From positions 1 through 61,908 of the forward strand of contig CANLOE010000031.1 in assembly GCA_947492745.1 (NCBI GenBank): a stretch of 61,908 nucleotides of DNA, written 5' to 3'. Both the position numbers and the translations under genes were made by a program. Of this stretch, positions 38,777 through 46,769 are shown piece after piece (within the stretch, counting starts at the first letter, position 1; each line of letters starts with the position of its first letter). Source of the stretch: an uncultured Cyclobacteriaceae bacterium. GTDB lineage: Bacteria > Bacteroidota > Bacteroidia > Cytophagales > Cyclobacteriaceae. The notes under the pieces are model-generated. The model did no database searches. It was not told where the DNA came from and saw only the letters and a program-made list of their open reading frames with translations.

Positions 38777-39874
38777 TTACATTGCTGAAATTATCTCGTT
38801 CCATCTTTTCTTATGTTCATATTTCAGGGCGGTATCGGATTCTATCAGGTCCACATAGTTTGATATAAATTCAGAAGTCTCGGATAGAAGGCGCAAGTAA
38901 TAGTTAAGAGAGGTTATAAGTCCATTTGCTATGACGTGGCAACCGTGGATATTCTTTATTCTTTCTATCTCAGTCTCGATTTTTTCGGATTCACTTGGGT
39001 CAATATCAGCAGTCGATAGCAGGTAGTACCTGTTCACTTGTGTAGTCTTGAATTTTTCGAAAGCGTCCTTAACCAGTTGTGCATTGATTGGGATACCATG
39101 CTTGACCTCTACTGCCTCAAACTCTTTTTCTTTTTCATCTACGATGTCAATATCTCCGATACGTCCGCTTCTGATGTCAGCAGAGGTATGGCTTTCAATC
39201 TCAAGGAGAGTTTTCCGTTCAAACCTCTTCGCTTCTTTCATTAAGCATTGATAAGCTGCAAACAATGCCAGGACAGGAAGACGGGAAGCCCCGTCTGCTG
39301 TATATTTGGCATTGAAATGTTTTGTAAGCAATCCGATAATCATTGCTATTGGAAGATGTAAAGGCTTCGCCAAGTCGATGGCCTGACTGTTTCTTTTGAT
39401 GATCAATCCCTGCAATACATAGCTTAAGCACCCGTCCAAATCCTGCCCTTTTTGAATGAAATCAACAGTTTCCAAAAATGAGGTTTTCAGTTTTTCGGGT
39501 CTTATTGCTCCGGAATAATTCTTGTCATAAGGGACTTTTTGTTCCAGGGAACGGGTCAGCCAACCGCTTTCGGCCATGGCGGGAAACTTTGCACTTTTAA
39601 GAAATGGGGTAATATACCTTGTATCAAAGGTTCTACCTGAATATCCATTATCGATACTCGTCTGATGATTTCTGATGTCCTGTGCTGGGGTTAGCCTTTT
39701 GTAGACCAAGCTGGTAAGTACGACGGTAAGCACTCCTTTGGAAGATTCCGACTTGCCAAGAATTACATCCAAATGTTTCGTTATTGACTTAGGCAGATCT
39801 GATTTGATTTTGTTGCCGGAACCCACTAAGGTCATTGATTCATCAAAGGCTTTTCTAAGAAACGTATTCGGCAT
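38777..39874 (-). CDS. Putative type II restriction endonuclease, PD-(D/E)XK type
   Basis: A 365-residue protein encoded directly after a C5 methyltransferase and overlapping it by 20 bases. The motif GDIDIVDEKEKEF followed by EAVEVKHG gives a candidate catalytic set D243 or D246, E256 and K258, the PD-(D/E)XK arrangement. The N-terminal region (1-200) is helical and would hold DNA recognition. I do not recognise a named specificity family. The call rests on motif plus operon position. Alternative: a methyltransferase-associated nuclease of another type. Confidence 0.75.
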   Translation of the reverse strand: MPNTFLRKAFDESMTLVGSGNKIKSDLPKSITKHLDVILGKSESSKGVLTVVLTSLVYKRLTPAQDIRNHQTSIDNGYSGRTFDTRYITPFLKSAKFPAMAESGWLTRSLEQKVPYDKNYSGAIRPEKLKTSFLETVDFIQKGQDLDGCLSYVLQGLIIKRNSQAIDLAKPLHLPIAMIIGLLTKHFNAKYTADGASRLPVLALFAAYQCLMKEAKRFERKTLLEIESHTSADIRSGRIGDIDIVDEKEKEFEAVEVKHGIPINAQLVKDAFEKFKTTQVNRYYLLSTADIDPSESEKIETEIERIKNIHGCHVIANGLITSLNYYLRLLSETSEFISNYVDLIESDTALKYEHKKRWNEIISAM

Positions 39875-41099
39875 TGTTTATCTTGATTGACGTCAATAGT
39901 TGTTCTTTTATTTGGGTGGCGACTCCCTTTATCATGGGAACGGCAACGGAATTACCGACTTGCCGGTACAGTTCGGATTTATTGTTTATCAGCTTGAACT
40001 GCTTGGGAAAGCCCATGATTTTATAGCATTCTTCGATGGTCAGTTTTCTGACTTCATTTTCGTGGTATATCCAGAATCTTCCCGCGGATTCCTGGGATGG
40101 CAATGCGGGGTGTACACCCTCTGTGGAATATATGCGATTTGGTTGCTTATGAACACGGGACAAGTGTTCGGTATTTGGTCGGACACCTGCTTTTCGTATG
40201 GTTTTATTTCGATAGCCTGCAAATATCAAACCTGAATCCTGAGTTTTCATTTCCTCAAGAATAGTATAGGGCTCGTCCAGAAATTCAAAATCATTTTCCT
40301 TATCCAGAAAGTCTTTCAGAACAGGTTTTGGTTTCGTTTGCAATTTGGAAAAATCGAATTTTTTCTCCTTGTGTCCCACGATTATTATACGTTCTCTATT
40401 TTGTGGAACGCCAAAATCCGATGCGTTGAGTACCTTTTTGGAAACTTGGTAACCCAATTCTTCCAAATGCTGAACGATTGTGGTAAGTGTTCTTCTTTTA
40501 TCGTGATAGAGTAAATGTTTTACGTTCTCCAACAGTACCACCTCCGGTGCTCTCTTTTCGATGATTTTGAAAACGTGATAGATCAAAGTTCCTCTTGTGT
40601 CCTCAAAGCCTTTCATTTTTCCTGAAATACTGAAAGGCTGACAGGGAAAACCTGCACATAGGACATGATGTTCCGGGACAATGTTCAGGTCAAGTTGGGT
40701 GATGTCCCCAAAAGGAACCTCTCCAAAATTCAATTCATAGGCCCTTTGGGCATGATGGTTGAACTCGGATGAAAACACGCATTTCCCACCGATTTCCTGC
40801 ATGGGAATTCTGAATCCACCGATTCCCGCAAAGAGGTCGATGAAGGTAAATTCAGGATTCTTGGGCCCCGGAAATGGAACGTCCCATTGAATGGGTAGCA
40901 TTGCCTGTAATTCGGGTTCGGAAGCGATGCTCAAGTCCTCGTTCTGTTGCTTGTAATATTCGACTGCCCTTTTTTCAAATGATTTGGAAATACCGTTGGT
41001 GTGATTATGAAGGTAATGTGTGAAAAATGCCAAATCCTCAGCATTTCCATTTATGTTTTCAATATCCAGACCTTTGCGGATTTTTGAATATTTAAGCAT
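39855..41099 (-). CDS. DNA cytosine-5 methyltransferase
   Basis: A 414-residue C5 methyltransferase with the motifs in order: FIDLFAGIGGFR (motif I, ~88-99), SSEFN (II), GDI (III), the catalytic GFPCQPFS (IV, ~150), LENVKHL (VI), PQNRERIIIVG (VIII), a target-recognition region ~270-370 (HLSRVHKQPNRIYS, GVHPALPSQESAGR), and RQVGNSVAVP (X). An ~85-residue N-terminal extension precedes motif I. It protects DNA against the adjacent nuclease by methylating the C5 of cytosine; the site cannot be read from sequence. It overlaps the regulator gene by eight bases. Confidence 0.93.
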   Translation of the reverse strand: MLKYSKIRKGLDIENINGNAEDLAFFTHYLHNHTNGISKSFEKRAVEYYKQQNEDLSIASEPELQAMLPIQWDVPFPGPKNPEFTFIDLFAGIGGFRIPMQEIGGKCVFSSEFNHHAQRAYELNFGEVPFGDITQLDLNIVPEHHVLCAGFPCQPFSISGKMKGFEDTRGTLIYHVFKIIEKRAPEVVLLENVKHLLYHDKRRTLTTIVQHLEELGYQVSKKVLNASDFGVPQNRERIIIVGHKEKKFDFSKLQTKPKPVLKDFLDKENDFEFLDEPYTILEEMKTQDSGLIFAGYRNKTIRKAGVRPNTEHLSRVHKQPNRIYSTEGVHPALPSQESAGRFWIYHENEVRKLTIEECYKIMGFPKQFKLINNKSELYRQVGNSVAVPMIKGVATQIKEQLLTSIKINNAEYVS

Positions 41100-41430
41100 T
41101 TTTAAAATCTATTTTTCCCTGTTTCATATTTGTGAGTCTTTTGTACTCTGCTTTTTGTTCGGCGAGTTTTAAGAATTCACTTGAGTTTTCCTTTGGATAG
41201 ATCATTTCAGCTATTTTTTCACTGAGGTATTCCTTTTCCAATTGGTCCATATCCAAATCAAAGATGTCAGCCAGTTTGGGAAGGATTCCCTCCGGTACAG
41301 TCCTCTTTCCGTTTTCGATTTTGGATAAGGTCGACTGGTCTATATCGAGCGCAGCGGCGAGTTTTGTCAGCGTCATTGACCCTTCGGTCCTCAGTTTATG
41401 AATATACTCGCCAAATGTTTCCTTGATCAT
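41092..41430 (-). CDS. XRE-family HTH regulator of the restriction cassette
   Basis: A 112-residue protein with a helix-turn-helix at ~18-70: TLTKLAAALDIDQSTLSKIE followed by NGKRTVPEG. A charged C-terminal region follows. It is first in the cassette, overlaps the methyltransferase gene, and has a palindrome in its own promoter. This suggests a controller-type autoregulator that times expression of the cassette. It is longer than classical C proteins (~80 residues). Confidence 0.88.
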   Translation of the reverse strand: MIKETFGEYIHKLRTEGSMTLTKLAAALDIDQSTLSKIENGKRTVPEGILPKLADIFDLDMDQLEKEYLSEKIAEMIYPKENSSEFLKLAEQKAEYKRLTNMKQGKIDFKNA

Positions 41431-41445
41431 CTTGAATATTTAACC

Positions 41446-41466
41446 TTGACAATTTTGTCAAAAATA
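41446..41466 (-). promoter_or_regulatory. Operator palindrome overlapping the cassette promoter
   Basis: TTGACA-atttt(g)-TGTCAA style inverted repeat: on the plus strand TTGACAATTTTGTCAA at 41446-41461, with perfect six-base arms and a four-base spacer. On the minus strand the box TATTTTTG (41459-41466), a match to TAnnTTTG, overlaps one arm. It is 15 bases upstream of the regulator start codon, the expected place for autorepression. Confidence 0.65.
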
Positions 41467-41547
41467 CTAAAATTTATTCACATCATACGGATTGGGTGCC
41501 GGAAATGTGCCTTGCCTCTGGTTCGTGGGAAGCGCAATGGGCTGGTC

Positions 41548-41775
41548 TAAGAGACTGTTTTGAAATTATTTTAGAATTTGTCATCATTTATTTTGGATAG
41601 GAGCGAGCGTTAAAATAGTGCCCTGAGGGCATTATTAGTGAAGGGGCCGGTCTGCCGCGCAAGGGTAAGAGCCCGACCGGCTTTAGGCGAAAACGGAGTT
41701 CAGGGCGAATAGGGAACATGTTGACTACGATTTGAACGATGATAACGCAACACGTCCAAAATACTTTTCTCAAAA
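41548..41775. repeat. Family A repeat, ~228 bp, right end decayed
   Basis: It starts TAAGAGACTGTTTTGAAATT and runs through GAGCGAGCGTTAAAATAGTG, the hairpin GCCCTGAGGGC and GAAGGGGCCGGTCTGCCGCG, matching the copy at the window start almost exactly in this part. The right end near 41755-41775 is only weakly recognisable. Confidence 0.75.
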
Positions 41776-41798
41776 ACGGGGTATAGGTTGGCCGATTG

Positions 41799-41972
41799 TT
41801 AAACCCAGAATGTTCGTTGGAACTTCGTCATGAGGACTTAAATGGCAATAAATCAGGGTGTTTTCTTGTGTTCAGCGTAGCACCGCTACGGTTAATTCAA
41901 AAAACGCATTCATTTACTGATTTGAAGCCAGTTAAGTCCGGAATAGATTTTCTAATGGACATTTTGGGTTAA
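41799..41972. repeat. Family C repeat, complete inverted copy (174 bp)
   Basis: It runs from TTAAACCCAGAATGTTCGTT to AATGGACATTTTGGGTTAA. The centre has the hairpin CAGCGTAGCACCGCTACGG, and near the ends ACTGATTTGAAGCCAGT. Length and sequence match the copy at 61183-61356 in the opposite orientation. Confidence 0.88.
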
Positions 41973-42062
41973 AATCAGTAGTATAGCTAAGTATATAAGT
42001 CTATTGATTAATATTGTAACTGATTATCAATTTATCCTAATTCCTGATATACAATAAAAACG

Positions 42063-43373
42063 ATGAAAGAGTACGGCCATTGGGATTTACTGCAAGCGGA
42101 GAAGGCAGATTACTCTAGGTATAAGGAGCATCACCATCAGCTAAGGCGCAGAATAGCTATGATCACTGCGGTCATGGAAAGCTTTTCTTTGCCTAGGGTG
42201 TACCCTTACCCTGCCCTAGTGTCCCTGCTGATTTTCGTGCTTATGGGGACGGTAGTCTCCTGTACTCCCAACCCAGGGGAATCGGACAGAAAAGAATCCT
42301 TGGATTCCTCGGGAGATTATCGGCCCTTCCCGACCGTACTACAGTATGCGACCAACTTCGCGGTAGAGTATCGTGAATCGGCCAAACTGCTCACCGTTAA
42401 AGAACCCTACAAAGGGGCAAAGACTCCACTGCATTACCTATTGATCCAGCGGGGGATGGTTATGCCTCAGCATAGTGATAGTATCAAAGTCATCGAAATA
42501 CCGATAAAAGACTATGTCTGTACCTCTACAACACTATTGCCTGCCATGGAGATGCTCCAAGAAATCAGCGGCTTGGTGGGTTTTCCCTCTCGGCAGTATA
42601 TTTCTTCGGAGAAAGTGCTAGAGCGTATTCGTCAGGGAGCCGTAAAAGAACTGGGTGTGGACAATGCCATGGATGTGGAAAGACTAGCGGCCTTGGAACC
42701 GGATGTGGTCTTTAATTATACTTTGGACGGTGACATGAAAAAAGCCGAACAAATGGAGCGTCTGGGCATCCCTGTAGTTCTGGAGGCCGGCTATCTGGAG
42801 TCCAGTCCTCTGGCCCGTGCAGAATGGATCAAATTTATTGCACTGTTCTTCAACAAGGAAAAAGAGGCGGATTCTATTTTTTCACAGATAGCCTACAAGT
42901 ATGAGGCAGTCAAGGCCAAGGCCACCAAAGTGCAACAAAGACCAACGGTACTTTCTTCAACGGTATACAATGATGTCTGGTACATGCCAGGGGGCAATAG
43001 CTGGGCAGCGACTTACCTCGAAGATGCGGGAGCCGATTTTCTATGGAAGGACAATTCCGAATCGGGAAGCATACCGCTCAGTTTCGAAGCGGTATATGAA
43101 AAAGCCGCCGAAGCGGACCTCTGGATTGGTGCGGGCAATGCACTCGCTTTAGAGGATCTGTTAAAGCAAGAATCGCGCTACGGGTACTTCAGGCCTTTTA
43201 AAACGGGAGAAGTATATACCTATAGTAAAAGGATCAACGCCTCTGGTGGAAACGATTATTTTGAGCAGGGCATGGCCCGTCCTGATATTGTTCTGAGCGA
43301 TCTGGTACGTCTCCTGCACCCGGAGTTATTGCCCGAACATGAGTTGTACTTCTATCAAAAACTGAAAAAATGA
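42063..43373 (+). CDS. btuF: Cobalamin-type ABC transporter substrate-binding lipoprotein
   Basis: A 436-residue periplasmic-binding protein of the BtuF/FhuD class: an N-terminal lipobox VVSC (Cys67), then a two-lobed fold with GLVGFPSRQYISS, LAALEPDVVFNY, LGIPVVLEAGYLESSPLARAEW (split across lobes) and SFEAVYEKAAEADLWIGAGN. Residues 1-37 are charged and unlike a signal peptide, so translation may begin at the ATG at 42159 or 42174. Binding of cobalamin is inferred from btuC and btuD downstream and the B12 genes nearby; a siderophore is the alternative. Confidence 0.8.
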   Translation: MKEYGHWDLLQAEKADYSRYKEHHHQLRRRIAMITAVMESFSLPRVYPYPALVSLLIFVLMGTVVSCTPNPGESDRKESLDSSGDYRPFPTVLQYATNFAVEYRESAKLLTVKEPYKGAKTPLHYLLIQRGMVMPQHSDSIKVIEIPIKDYVCTSTTLLPAMEMLQEISGLVGFPSRQYISSEKVLERIRQGAVKELGVDNAMDVERLAALEPDVVFNYTLDGDMKKAEQMERLGIPVVLEAGYLESSPLARAEWIKFIALFFNKEKEADSIFSQIAYKYEAVKAKATKVQQRPTVLSSTVYNDVWYMPGGNSWAATYLEDAGADFLWKDNSESGSIPLSFEAVYEKAAEADLWIGAGNALALEDLLKQESRYGYFRPFKTGEVYTYSKRINASGGNDYFEQGMARPDIVLSDLVRLLHPELLPEHELYFYQKLKK

Positions 43374-43397
43374 ATGGAACCTACTATCGTATACCTT

Positions 43398-43424
43398 AAC
43401 ACAATTGTTTCGGAACAAGGTGTT
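43398..43424 (+). other. Hairpin in the btuF-btuC gap
   Basis: The arms AACACAATTGTT and AACAAGGTGTT pair around a TCGG loop with a small internal mismatch. No long T-run follows, so it may be an mRNA-stabilising or attenuating hairpin within the operon rather than a terminator. Confidence 0.35.
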
Positions 43425-43554
43425 GTTATAGGGGTGCTCTGCCCTTGTGTAGCATCTCTAATGATCTATTCAAGATGAACATTGTACACTATGCTTCATT
43501 ACCTAAGGGCCGTTTTTCTAGCTTATCTTCCAGTTCACCTTCTCTTGAGTATAA

Positions 43555-44604
43555 ATGAAATCGAACCGGCACCATAACAGCTTCCGATATACTCGGTCAC
43601 TAGTGTTCATGGGGGCTATGCTCCCAGTATTGTTTTTGATGGATATCTCTCTGGGCAGTGTGTGGATACCCCTCTCCGAAACACTCCGGGTCCTATCGGG
43701 AGAGGAAGCTGAGAAAACGACTTGGGGCATCATCTTGCTTCAGTTCAGGCTTCCCAGGGCCTGCACGGCACTCTTGGTCGGTTCGGGTCTGGGGGTAAGT
43801 GGCATCTTGATGCAGACCCTTTTTAGAAACCCCATGGCCGGCCCTTTTGTGCTGGGAATCAGCTCCGGTGCTAGCTTGGGGGTGGCCTTGATCGTACTGA
43901 CGATGGGTACCCTGTCGGGTATCGCCGCGTATACCCTTAGCACTTGGACGATAGTATTGGCGGGCAGTACCGGAGCCGCTCTGGTCCTTGTCATGGTCGT
44001 GAGTGTGTCCGCAAAAATCCGTGATAGTATGTCATTGCTCATCATCGGTCTGATGTTCGCCAGTGTTACGGGTGCCATCGTCAGTGTGCTACAGTTCTTT
44101 AGTACCGCAGAGCAGATACAGCAGTACTTGGTCTGGACCTTTGGAAGCCTAGGGGCGCTGGACTGGGAGGAACTGGCTCTGTTTTCACCTGTAGTATTTT
44201 TGGGCTTGTTGGTATCCTATGCACACATCAAACCCTTGAATGCACTCTTACTGGGTGAGCGCTATGCCGAAAGTATTGGCATTCGCATGTCCAGGGTGCG
44301 CTTGGGCATTATCGGAGCAACGAGCCTATTAGCGGGAAGCATCACTGCTTTTTGTGGACCTATTGCTTTTGTGGGTTTGGCCGTGCCCCATTTGATACGC
44401 TTACTTTTCAATACCTCCGATCATAGATTATTATTGCCCGCAATCGCGTTGGGTGGAGCAAATATCATGCTGTTCTGCGATATGCTGGCACAGCTGCCAG
44501 GTAGTGAACAGCGTCTTCCCATCAATGCGGTGACGGCATTGTTCGGTGCACCTGTCGTTATCTGGTTGGTGGTCCGTAAAAGAAATATAGGAAACACCCT
44601 ATGA
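43555..44604 (+). CDS. btuC: Cobalamin-type ABC transporter permease (FecCD family)
   Basis: A 349-residue inner-membrane protein with about nine to ten hydrophobic segments. Signatures are LRLPRACTALLVGSGL-type sequence (here FRLPRACTALLVGSGLGVSG), LFRNPMAGPFVLGISSGASLG, and near the C-terminus CGPIAFVGLAVPHLIRLLF, the coupling-helix region of BtuC/FecCD. There is a 181-base gap after btuF and a four-base gap before btuD. The start ATG lies at the end of a short repeat-like sequence shared with 46718-46750. Confidence 0.9.
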   Translation: MKSNRHHNSFRYTRSLVFMGAMLPVLFLMDISLGSVWIPLSETLRVLSGEEAEKTTWGIILLQFRLPRACTALLVGSGLGVSGILMQTLFRNPMAGPFVLGISSGASLGVALIVLTMGTLSGIAAYTLSTWTIVLAGSTGAALVLVMVVSVSAKIRDSMSLLIIGLMFASVTGAIVSVLQFFSTAEQIQQYLVWTFGSLGALDWEELALFSPVVFLGLLVSYAHIKPLNALLLGERYAESIGIRMSRVRLGIIGATSLLAGSITAFCGPIAFVGLAVPHLIRLLFNTSDHRLLLPAIALGGANIMLFCDMLAQLPGSEQRLPINAVTALFGAPVVIWLVVRKRNIGNTL

Positions 44605-44608
44605 CCAC

Positions 44609-45685
44609 ATGACCATATCACACCGAACCATGGACGGAAAAATCAGGACTACTTCCAAAAAATACGCGCTACAGACCAACAATCTTAGTGTAGGATACAA
44701 ACATAAAAAGAAAGCCCACGTCATACTCAGTAGTATGGATGTCACTATGGCATATGGCGAGTTGGTTTGTTTTATGGGGCAAAACGGAGTAGGTAAGTCG
44801 ACCCTGCTCAGGACACTTTCCGGTATCCAGCCCCCTTTAGCAGGTAAAGTATGGCTAGGTGATAAGGACATCGCCTCACTATCCAAAAAGGACATCGCTC
44901 AACAACTGAGCTTGGTACTGACCGAACAGGTCCCAGCGGCCAACCTGTCGGTATACGAGCTGCTGACTTTGGGCAGGTATCCCTACTTGGGATGGGACAT
45001 CCGACTATCTTCGCAGGATAGAGAGCTGATCGATAGGGCCATCGCCCTGACACATATCGAAACGCTGCTAGCGCAAAAACTCCATACCCTCAGTGATGGA
45101 CAACGACAGAAAGCGATGATTGCCCGAGCACTGGTACAGGACTGTTCGGTGATGGTGCTGGATGAACCCACGGCACACTTAGATCTCAATAATAGGATAG
45201 AAATCGTCCTTCTACTGAAACAACTCTCCAAAGAGGTGAATAAAGCTATTCTAATGGCGACTCATGAACTGGACCTTGCCTTACAGGTAGCGGACAGGCT
45301 CTGGCTGGCGCACTCGGACGGTCCGCTGCTAACGGGCATACCCGAAGACTTGGTCCTCAATGGGGGTCTGGACGATACTTTTCGTCTGAAAGGCTATGAC
45401 CTGAAAACAGGAAGGATCACGTACAGGACCACGCAGCACCTGTCGGTCCATATTCAAGGAAGGGGCTATGCCTATCTGTGGACCAAAAATGCCCTAGAGC
45501 GTAATGGTTATCCCTTGGTATCCTCCAGTGATGGTGCGGAAGTAAGTGTATTACTGACGGGAACAGAGGAAAGTCCCTTATGGCAGGTCGTTGATGAAAA
45601 AACAGGAAACAAGCCAATGCTAGAGGTGGATACCGTGGAAAAATTGCTGACCTTGCTATCTACGGGTTTTCCGTGGACTGTCTAG
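44609..45685 (+). CDS. btuD: Cobalamin-type ABC transporter ATPase with C-terminal extension
   Basis: A 358-residue ATPase. Walker A GQNGVGKST is at 57-65, the signature is LSDGQ at 161-165 (a variant of LSGGQ that is common in this class), Walker B VMVLDEP is at 181-187 and the H-loop ATHE at 217-220. The nucleotide-binding domain ends near 260; about 100 residues follow (GRGYAYLWTKNALERNGYPL, then SVLLTGTEESPLWQV) that canonical E. coli BtuD lacks. It powers corrinoid uptake with BtuC and BtuF. Confidence 0.9.
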   Translation: MTISHRTMDGKIRTTSKKYALQTNNLSVGYKHKKKAHVILSSMDVTMAYGELVCFMGQNGVGKSTLLRTLSGIQPPLAGKVWLGDKDIASLSKKDIAQQLSLVLTEQVPAANLSVYELLTLGRYPYLGWDIRLSSQDRELIDRAIALTHIETLLAQKLHTLSDGQRQKAMIARALVQDCSVMVLDEPTAHLDLNNRIEIVLLLKQLSKEVNKAILMATHELDLALQVADRLWLAHSDGPLLTGIPEDLVLNGGLDDTFRLKGYDLKTGRITYRTTQHLSVHIQGRGYAYLWTKNALERNGYPLVSSSDGAEVSVLLTGTEESPLWQVVDEKTGNKPMLEVDTVEKLLTLLSTGFPWTV

Positions 45686-45756
45686 GACGAATTCAGCCCT
45701 TTTAGAAAAGAACTTTCCCGTGAAATTTTCGCCTTCGGCATCCAAAGTACGATGTA

Positions 45757-45895
45757 ATGCGAGACTGTTTTGAAATGATAATTCGATTTTGTTATTACTT
45801 CTATGGAGTGTGGAGCGGAGCAGGACCGAATGTCAAAAAATGTTCTGAGAATTTTGTGGTAAAGGAGCCTGGGCGGGTGGAAAAAGGTAGTTCTT
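45757..45895. repeat. Family A repeat truncated by family B
   Basis: The left end GAGACTGTTTTGAAATGATA and the interior AGGACCGAATGTCAAAAAAT with CCTGGGCGGG follow family A. No right end is found because a family B copy starts at 45896, which suggests insertion into, or loss of, the right half. Confidence 0.65.
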
Positions 45896-46055
45896 ATACA
45901 AATTTGGGTTTCAAATGTCGTATAAGATTCCGTGGGTCATTTTTTTTAATCAAGGCGAGAACCGCAGGGATAGCAGCGCCATCCCGAGGATTGTCAACAC
46001 AGAGTGAAGCAAAATGAACAGGAAGATAGGCGATATTTAAAAGCTAAGTTTGTAT
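45896..46055. repeat. Family B repeat, complete copy (~160 bp)
   Basis: It runs from ATACAAATTTGGGTTTCAAAT to TTTAAAAGCTAAGTTTGTAT with the central GGGATAGCAGCGCCATCCCG. Same orientation as the copy at 25700-25860, with few differences. Confidence 0.88.
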
Positions 46056-46769
46056 TAGAGGTATAGTTTAAAATACCTATAATTGCTTGATTGCCATAAA
46101 TAAGTGCCCTGACATTGGGTGAAACGCAGAATTCGAGGTGGGAAAGAACTTCCTCAAACGTAGAAGGGTTTACCCTTTTTGGACTAGGGTATTTACTTGT
46201 TTTTGCTCTTTGGGTGACTATTCCAAAGCACCGATGACAATCAAAGCCCTTCGTGAAAATACTTGATAAGAAGGCGGTACTTGTCAGGTCCAGAGAGATG
46301 ACTAGGGAGTAGTAGTCATTATCAATGGCCCTTTCGTGTTTTGGACAGTGAAAAATATAAACGAAATGATTTGAACTTCTTATTATATACCGAAAATCAG
46401 AGGTTTTCTATCCTAATGAAGTTCTAAGAGTTATATCACGATTGAAAAGTTGGAATCAACGTGAAACAAGCTGAGTTTACAGCCGAAAGAAAAAGGCTGA
46501 ATCGCAGGGATTGCTTTTTATCAATTACATCTGCGGATAACCTTACTTTTATAACAGCTCTATCATTTTGATTTTCATATAGTTATTTTAGAGGCTATTG
46601 CTGGTTTCGAGAAAGGAGACTTCTTTTAGGATAGCTACTTACAGTGTGCCCCATACATACATAAATGACTAATGTACTAAAGACTCATTGTTCCTAGGCT
46701 AGTCTTTTGACCTTACTTTCCAATTCATTTTCTTTTGAGTATAGATCACAAGCTCAAAATAGGCCCTTA
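46056..46769. other. Non-coding gap with diverged repeat D
   Basis: No gene was found. About 46390-46515 resembles 26890-27010. The stretch TTCCAATTCATTTTCTTTTG at 46719-46738, followed by AGTATA, is shared with the sequence before the btuC start (43528-43552), six mismatches in about 31 bases. Confidence 0.4.

Larger units (their letters stand above)
41467..42062. other. Gap between restriction cassette and btuF
   Basis: It holds a family A copy (41548-41775) and a family C copy (41799-41972). The last ~90 bases before btuF are AT-rich. I looked for a cobalamin riboswitch here and found none of its conserved boxes. Confidence 0.6.

Noticed and set aside
41973-42062. A second cobalamin riboswitch before btuF
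   Set aside because: None of the conserved boxes (B12 box, CCCCGCAACTG, CGTGAAAACCGG) is present in this stretch on the plus strand.
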